From an uncultured Ruminococcus sp. (GTDB lineage: Bacteria; Bacillota; Clostridia; Oscillospirales; Ruminococcaceae), in assembly GCA_945876155.1 (NCBI GenBank), contig CAMCMW010000105.1, positions 1 to 5,925 on the forward strand: a stretch of DNA of 5,925 nucleotides. Direction: 5' to 3'. The translations under genes were made by a program, and so were the position numbers. Positions 4,484-5,925 of this stretch are shown piece by piece; the stretch's first letter is position 1; each line of letters opens with the position of its first letter. The notes beneath the pieces are model-generated. The model was not told the DNA's origin. It saw only the letters and a list, made by a program, of their open reading frames with translations, and did no database searches.

Positions 4484-4684
4484 TCATGCGGAAAGTGTAA
4501 AATCTTCAAATTCTTCCATAAATCCAGCATTTTCGATTTTTTCGAGAAGTTCATCTATTTTTCTATCAAGTGCCTGAAGGCTTTTATCGGGAATAAGGTA
4601 ACTTTCCGGATAACCCTTTTCAAGTTCTTCATTGTATTTATCAATTACAGTTACTGTTAATCTAAAAAGTTCAATTTTGCTCAT
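4484..4684 (-). CDS. 66-aa acidic helical protein of unknown function
   Basis: The ATG at 4684 (MSKIEL) follows an AAAGGAA site at 4691-4697. The longer reading from 4708 has no ribosome binding site. The protein is soluble and acidic, with two likely helices: IELFRLTVTVIDKYNEEL and SLQALDRKIDELLEKIENA, joined by KGYPESYLIPDK. An acidic tail MEEFEDF follows. Such a helical hairpin may bind a partner protein; no catalytic motif is present and I do not recognise the family. It lies between the coiled-coil protein and the J-domain protein, with its stop codon 3 bp from the ribosome binding site of the latter, so the two are probably translationally coupled. The 60-bp gap upstream holds an AT-rich palindrome CATTAT-A-ATAATG (4722-4734) of unknown meaning. 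Confidence 0.7.
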   Translation of the reverse strand: MSKIELFRLTVTVIDKYNEELEKGYPESYLIPDKSLQALDRKIDELLEKIENAGFMEEFEDFTLSA

Positions 4685-4744
4685 GGTGATTTCCTTTCTG
4701 CCCGTCAAGCCGATAGCGCAGCATTATAATAATGTTAGAATTTT

Positions 4745-5020
4745 TTAAGCGATAGAAAAGCGGCGGCTTTCGGTCTGCTTTGTATACTGTGCGTAAAGGT
4801 CGGCGTGTGTTGCCTTAAATGCTTTGCTGTCAAAGCGGTTACTTGTAACTTTTGTCCAACGGATTTTAAAAACATCAACCGTCATTTCCTCTGTGTTTCT
4901 GGCGGTCATTTCCGCTTTGATTTCGTCCTCAATAGCGGTAATTTCTGCGGCGAGTTCGTCTGCCATCGCTTTTAGTTCCTTTAGTTCTCTTACCTTGCTT
5001 GTTAATTCGTTTGCGCTCAT
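4745..5020 (-). CDS. Small coiled-coil protein resembling the C-terminus of YqaJ-type phage nucleases, 91 aa
   Basis: The ATG at 5020 (MSANEL) is selected by a strong AAAGGGG site (5029-5035); the longer frame to 5110 has no site. Residues 1-42 form a heptad-rich coiled coil (LTSKVRELKELK, ADELAAEITAIEDEIKAEM). Residues 46-91 form a small basic domain with WTKVTSNRFDSKAFKATH, DLYAQYTKQ and SRRFSIA. From memory, the same end motif (VTSNRFDSKAFK...HPDLY..YTK...RRF) closes many YqaJ-type phage recombination nucleases, and also occurs as free-standing small proteins in Firmicute prophages and conjugative elements. The role may be DNA-metabolism accessory, but this is inference. It is the first gene of the minus-strand operon, behind a near-consensus promoter and a structured leader. 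Confidence 0.8.
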   Translation of the reverse strand: MSANELTSKVRELKELKAMADELAAEITAIEDEIKAEMTARNTEEMTVDVFKIRWTKVTSNRFDSKAFKATHADLYAQYTKQTESRRFSIA

Positions 5021-5046
5021 AATATAAGCCCCTTTCATTTTTTTGT

Positions 5047-5125
5047 GGGCTGTGCTATAATAAGTATGCAGCCCTGTTTGGTTGTGCGTTCCTGTCTTTA
5101 TGCTTTCCACGGCTGGCGGGAACGC
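5047..5125 (-). other. Structured leader of the minus-strand operon
   Basis: The minus transcript starting near 5164 has a leader of about 145 nt. It contains two hairpins: GCGTTCC with GGAACGC (arms 5119-5125 and 5086-5092), with a small CCA/TGG hairpin inside, and GGGCTG with CAGCCC (arms 5069-5074 and 5047-5052). The second ends just upstream of the AAAGGGG ribosome binding site (5029-5035). No known riboswitch class was recognised. The first hairpin looks like a terminator only when read on the plus strand. Confidence 0.45.
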
Positions 5126-5134
5126 TTTTCTTTT
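5053..5134 (+). ncRNA. Candidate antisense RNA over the operon leader
   Basis: On the plus strand an extended -10, TGCTATAAT (5053-5061), has only a weak -35 (TTCATT or TTTCAT near 5033-5039). About 60 bp further, GCGTTCC (5086-5092) and GGAACGC (5119-5125) form a stem followed by TTTTCTTTT (5126-5134), a good intrinsic terminator in this direction. Together they could specify an RNA of about 65-70 nt fully complementary to the minus operon's leader. No protein is likely. The terminator might also just insulate the downstream operon. Confidence 0.3.
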
Positions 5135-5170
5135 AAGGTTTGGAATTTGTTTCCCTTACCTTGTAACTAT

Positions 5171-5199
5171 AGTATACACGAAAAAGTTGATGTTGTCAA
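5171..5199 (-). promoter_or_regulatory. Promoter of the minus-strand three-gene operon
   Basis: On the minus strand, a perfect TTGACA (5194-5199) and TATACT (5171-5176) are separated by 17 bp. It points away from the HTH gene. Its -35 is embedded in TTGACAACAT, the same word as at the opposing promoter. Confidence 0.85.
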
Positions 5200-5259
5200 T
5201 AGGTTTTTGATGATTTTTTCAAAAAATTTTTTATTATATCTTTTGATACTTGACAACAT
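5190..5259. promoter_or_regulatory. Inverted pair of TTGACAACAT words over both divergent -35 boxes
   Basis: TTGACAACAT occurs on the minus strand at 5190-5199 and on the plus strand at 5250-5259, and both continue with A/C then AA. Six of the ten bases are the -35 consensus itself; the four or more extra matching bases suggest a shared operator. A protein bound there would block both promoters. The region between is very AT-rich, with a 12-bp A6T6 tract at 5221-5232 that should bend DNA. Confidence 0.45.
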
Positions 5260-5278
5260 AAATTTTAAAGTGTATAAT
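5250..5278 (+). promoter_or_regulatory. Consensus promoter of the HTH-Fic operon
   Basis: A perfect TTGACA (5250-5255) and a perfect TATAAT (5273-5278) are separated by 17 bp. The predicted start near 5285 leaves a leader of about 40 nt before the ATG at 5327. Confidence 0.88.
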
Positions 5279-5326
5279 AAGAATATAAGAACTAAACCAT
5301 GAAAACTAATGATTGGAGCTTATAAT

Positions 5327-5587
5327 ATGGCATTAGCAAATAGTATTAGAATGATGTTAATTAAGCGTGGTAACATATCAGAAGCAGAACTTGCCCGAAG
5401 AATGGAACTAAGCCCGCAGAACTTTAATAATAAAATGAAGCGTGATAATTTTACTGAAAAGGATTTGCGAGATATTGCGGCAGCACTCAACTGTACAGCC
5501 TCTTTCGTATTTCAAATGAATGATACCGGCGAGATGTACCATCTAACAGAAAACGGTATTGAAGAAATCAAAGCTGCAAAGGAGTAA
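5327..5587 (+). CDS. XRE-type helix-turn-helix regulator, 86 aa
   Basis: The ATG at 5327 (MALANS) is chosen because GGAG (5315-5318) precedes it by eight bases; the earlier ATG at 5309 lacks a site. Residues about 5-60 form a Cro/C1-type DNA-binding domain: helix 1 SIRMMLIKRG, helix 2 SEAELARRM, recognition helix SPQNFNNKMKRD, then TEKDLRDIAAALNCTASFVFQM. A short C-terminal tail (MNDTGEMYHLTENGIEEIK) has no enzymatic motif and may aid dimerisation. Such proteins typically repress their own promoter. The paired TTGACAACAT words in the divergent region upstream are candidate operators, so it may control both this operon and the opposite J-domain operon. Its last codons contain the AAAGGAG site of the Fic gene, which starts four bases after its stop, so the two are translationally coupled. 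It could serve as regulator or antitoxin-like partner of Fic. Confidence 0.88.
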   Translation: MALANSIRMMLIKRGNISEAELARRMELSPQNFNNKMKRDNFTEKDLRDIAAALNCTASFVFQMNDTGEMYHLTENGIEEIKAAKE

Positions 5588-5591
5588 TTCA

Positions 5592-5925
5592 ATGTATTAT
5601 CAAGATAAATTTCATTTAACGCCAGAGCAAAGTTTATTTCTTGCAAAAAAGAAATGGGATGAAAATGTTTATTGCGGAATGAAGATGGAGAACAGAGCCG
5701 TAACATTTCCGCAGACTAAAACTATTTTGAATGGTGTTAATGTTCCAAATGTCCAGCTTGACGATATACAAGCGATTTTGAATATGCGTGATGCCTGGAA
5801 GTTTCTTTTAAACACCATAAACGAGCCATTAACATTTGACTACTGGTGTAAAATAAATGAATATATCGCAAGAAATGAAGCTCTTGAATGGGGTAAGCTA
5901 CGAACTGGAACAGTAGGAATATCCG
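5592..5925 (+). CDS. Fic-family protein, N-terminal part (runs off the window)
   Basis: The ATG at 5592 follows AAAGGAG (5578-5584), which overlaps the HTH gene's end. 111 codons are open to the window edge. The N-terminal helical region shows AKKKWDENVYCGMKMENRAV, then FPQTKTILNGVNV, then LDDIQAILNMRDAWKFLL, then FDYWCKINEYIARNEALEWGKLRTG. This is the pattern I associate with the alpha-helical part before the catalytic core of Fic proteins. The HPFxxGNGR motif would lie beyond the window, so activity cannot be judged. Fic enzymes usually transfer AMP from ATP to Ser, Thr or Tyr of target proteins, and many act as toxins. Regulatory [ST]xxxE[GN] motifs inhibit Fic; here the closest segment is TKTILN, with Leu at the Glu position. 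Coupling to the HTH gene suggests a toxin-antitoxin-like or stress module. A Doc-type or non-AMPylating relative remains possible. Confidence 0.75.
   Translation, partial: MYYQDKFHLTPEQSLFLAKKKWDENVYCGMKMENRAVTFPQTKTILNGVNVPNVQLDDIQAILNMRDAWKFLLNTINEPLTFDYWCKINEYIARNEALEWGKLRTGTVGIS

Noticed and set aside
5045..5302. 85-codon open frame on the plus strand between the divergent operons
   Set aside because: No ribosome binding site; it runs through an intrinsic terminator and the consensus promoter of the HTH gene, so coding is very unlikely.
1..5925. CRISPR arrays, tRNAs, rRNAs and complete insertion sequences
   Set aside because: No regularly spaced repeats, tRNA-like cloverleaf with a TTC-type arm, rRNA stretches or transposase with terminal inverted repeats were found by eye.

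Overview
The window reads as low-GC Firmicute DNA, most likely from a gut Clostridia lineage. The evidence is AT-rich codon use, strong AGGAGG-type ribosome binding sites, TTGACA/TATAAT promoters with 17-bp spacers, and gene families common in accessory or integrative elements of Lachnospiraceae and Ruminococcaceae. No rRNA, tRNA, CRISPR array or complete insertion sequence was seen. A lone small serine resolvase, a broken DUF6431-type gene, a phage/ICE-type J-domain operon and an HTH-Fic pair suggest a mobile-element or genomic-island setting; this is inference, and no element ends are visible.

Layout. 1-1160: a consensus promoter drives a two-gene plus-strand unit, a 68-aa membrane protein and a zinc-ribbon/membrane/zinc-ribbon protein. 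It ends at a strong hairpin that also lies at the end of the opposing genes. 1157-2551, minus strand: a frameshifted DUF6431-like zinc-binding gene, a membrane-anchored extracellular protein (TTG start) and a secreted protein with a signal peptide. The last two are translationally coupled and share an ITIPA motif. 2656-3071, plus strand: an extended -10 promoter, a leader RNA that can be threaded residue by residue onto the SAM-I riboswitch core, an intrinsic terminator with a competing hairpin, and a 69-aa protein of unknown function. 3139-3884, minus strand: a resolvase gene with its own terminator, preceded by two dyads with identical 7-bp arms that look like resolvase binding or res subsites. 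3977-5199, minus strand: a three-gene operon (small coiled-coil protein resembling the end of YqaJ-type phage nucleases, 66-aa unknown, J-domain protein) behind a near-consensus promoter and a structured leader of about 145 nt. 5250-5925, plus strand: a divergent consensus promoter, an XRE-type HTH regulator and the start of a Fic-family protein that runs off the window.

How it works together. The minus operon and the HTH-Fic operon diverge from one 130-bp region. The two -35 elements carry the same inverted TTGACAACAT word, so the HTH protein is the obvious candidate to control both units. The most notable element is the SAM-I-like leader at 2690-2817. Its kink-turn, pseudoknot, AA/U asymmetric loop and ligand-contact positions are all present. 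However, it precedes a small unrecognised gene rather than a methionine or SAM gene, and its P4/P1 segments overlap the terminator in an unusual way.
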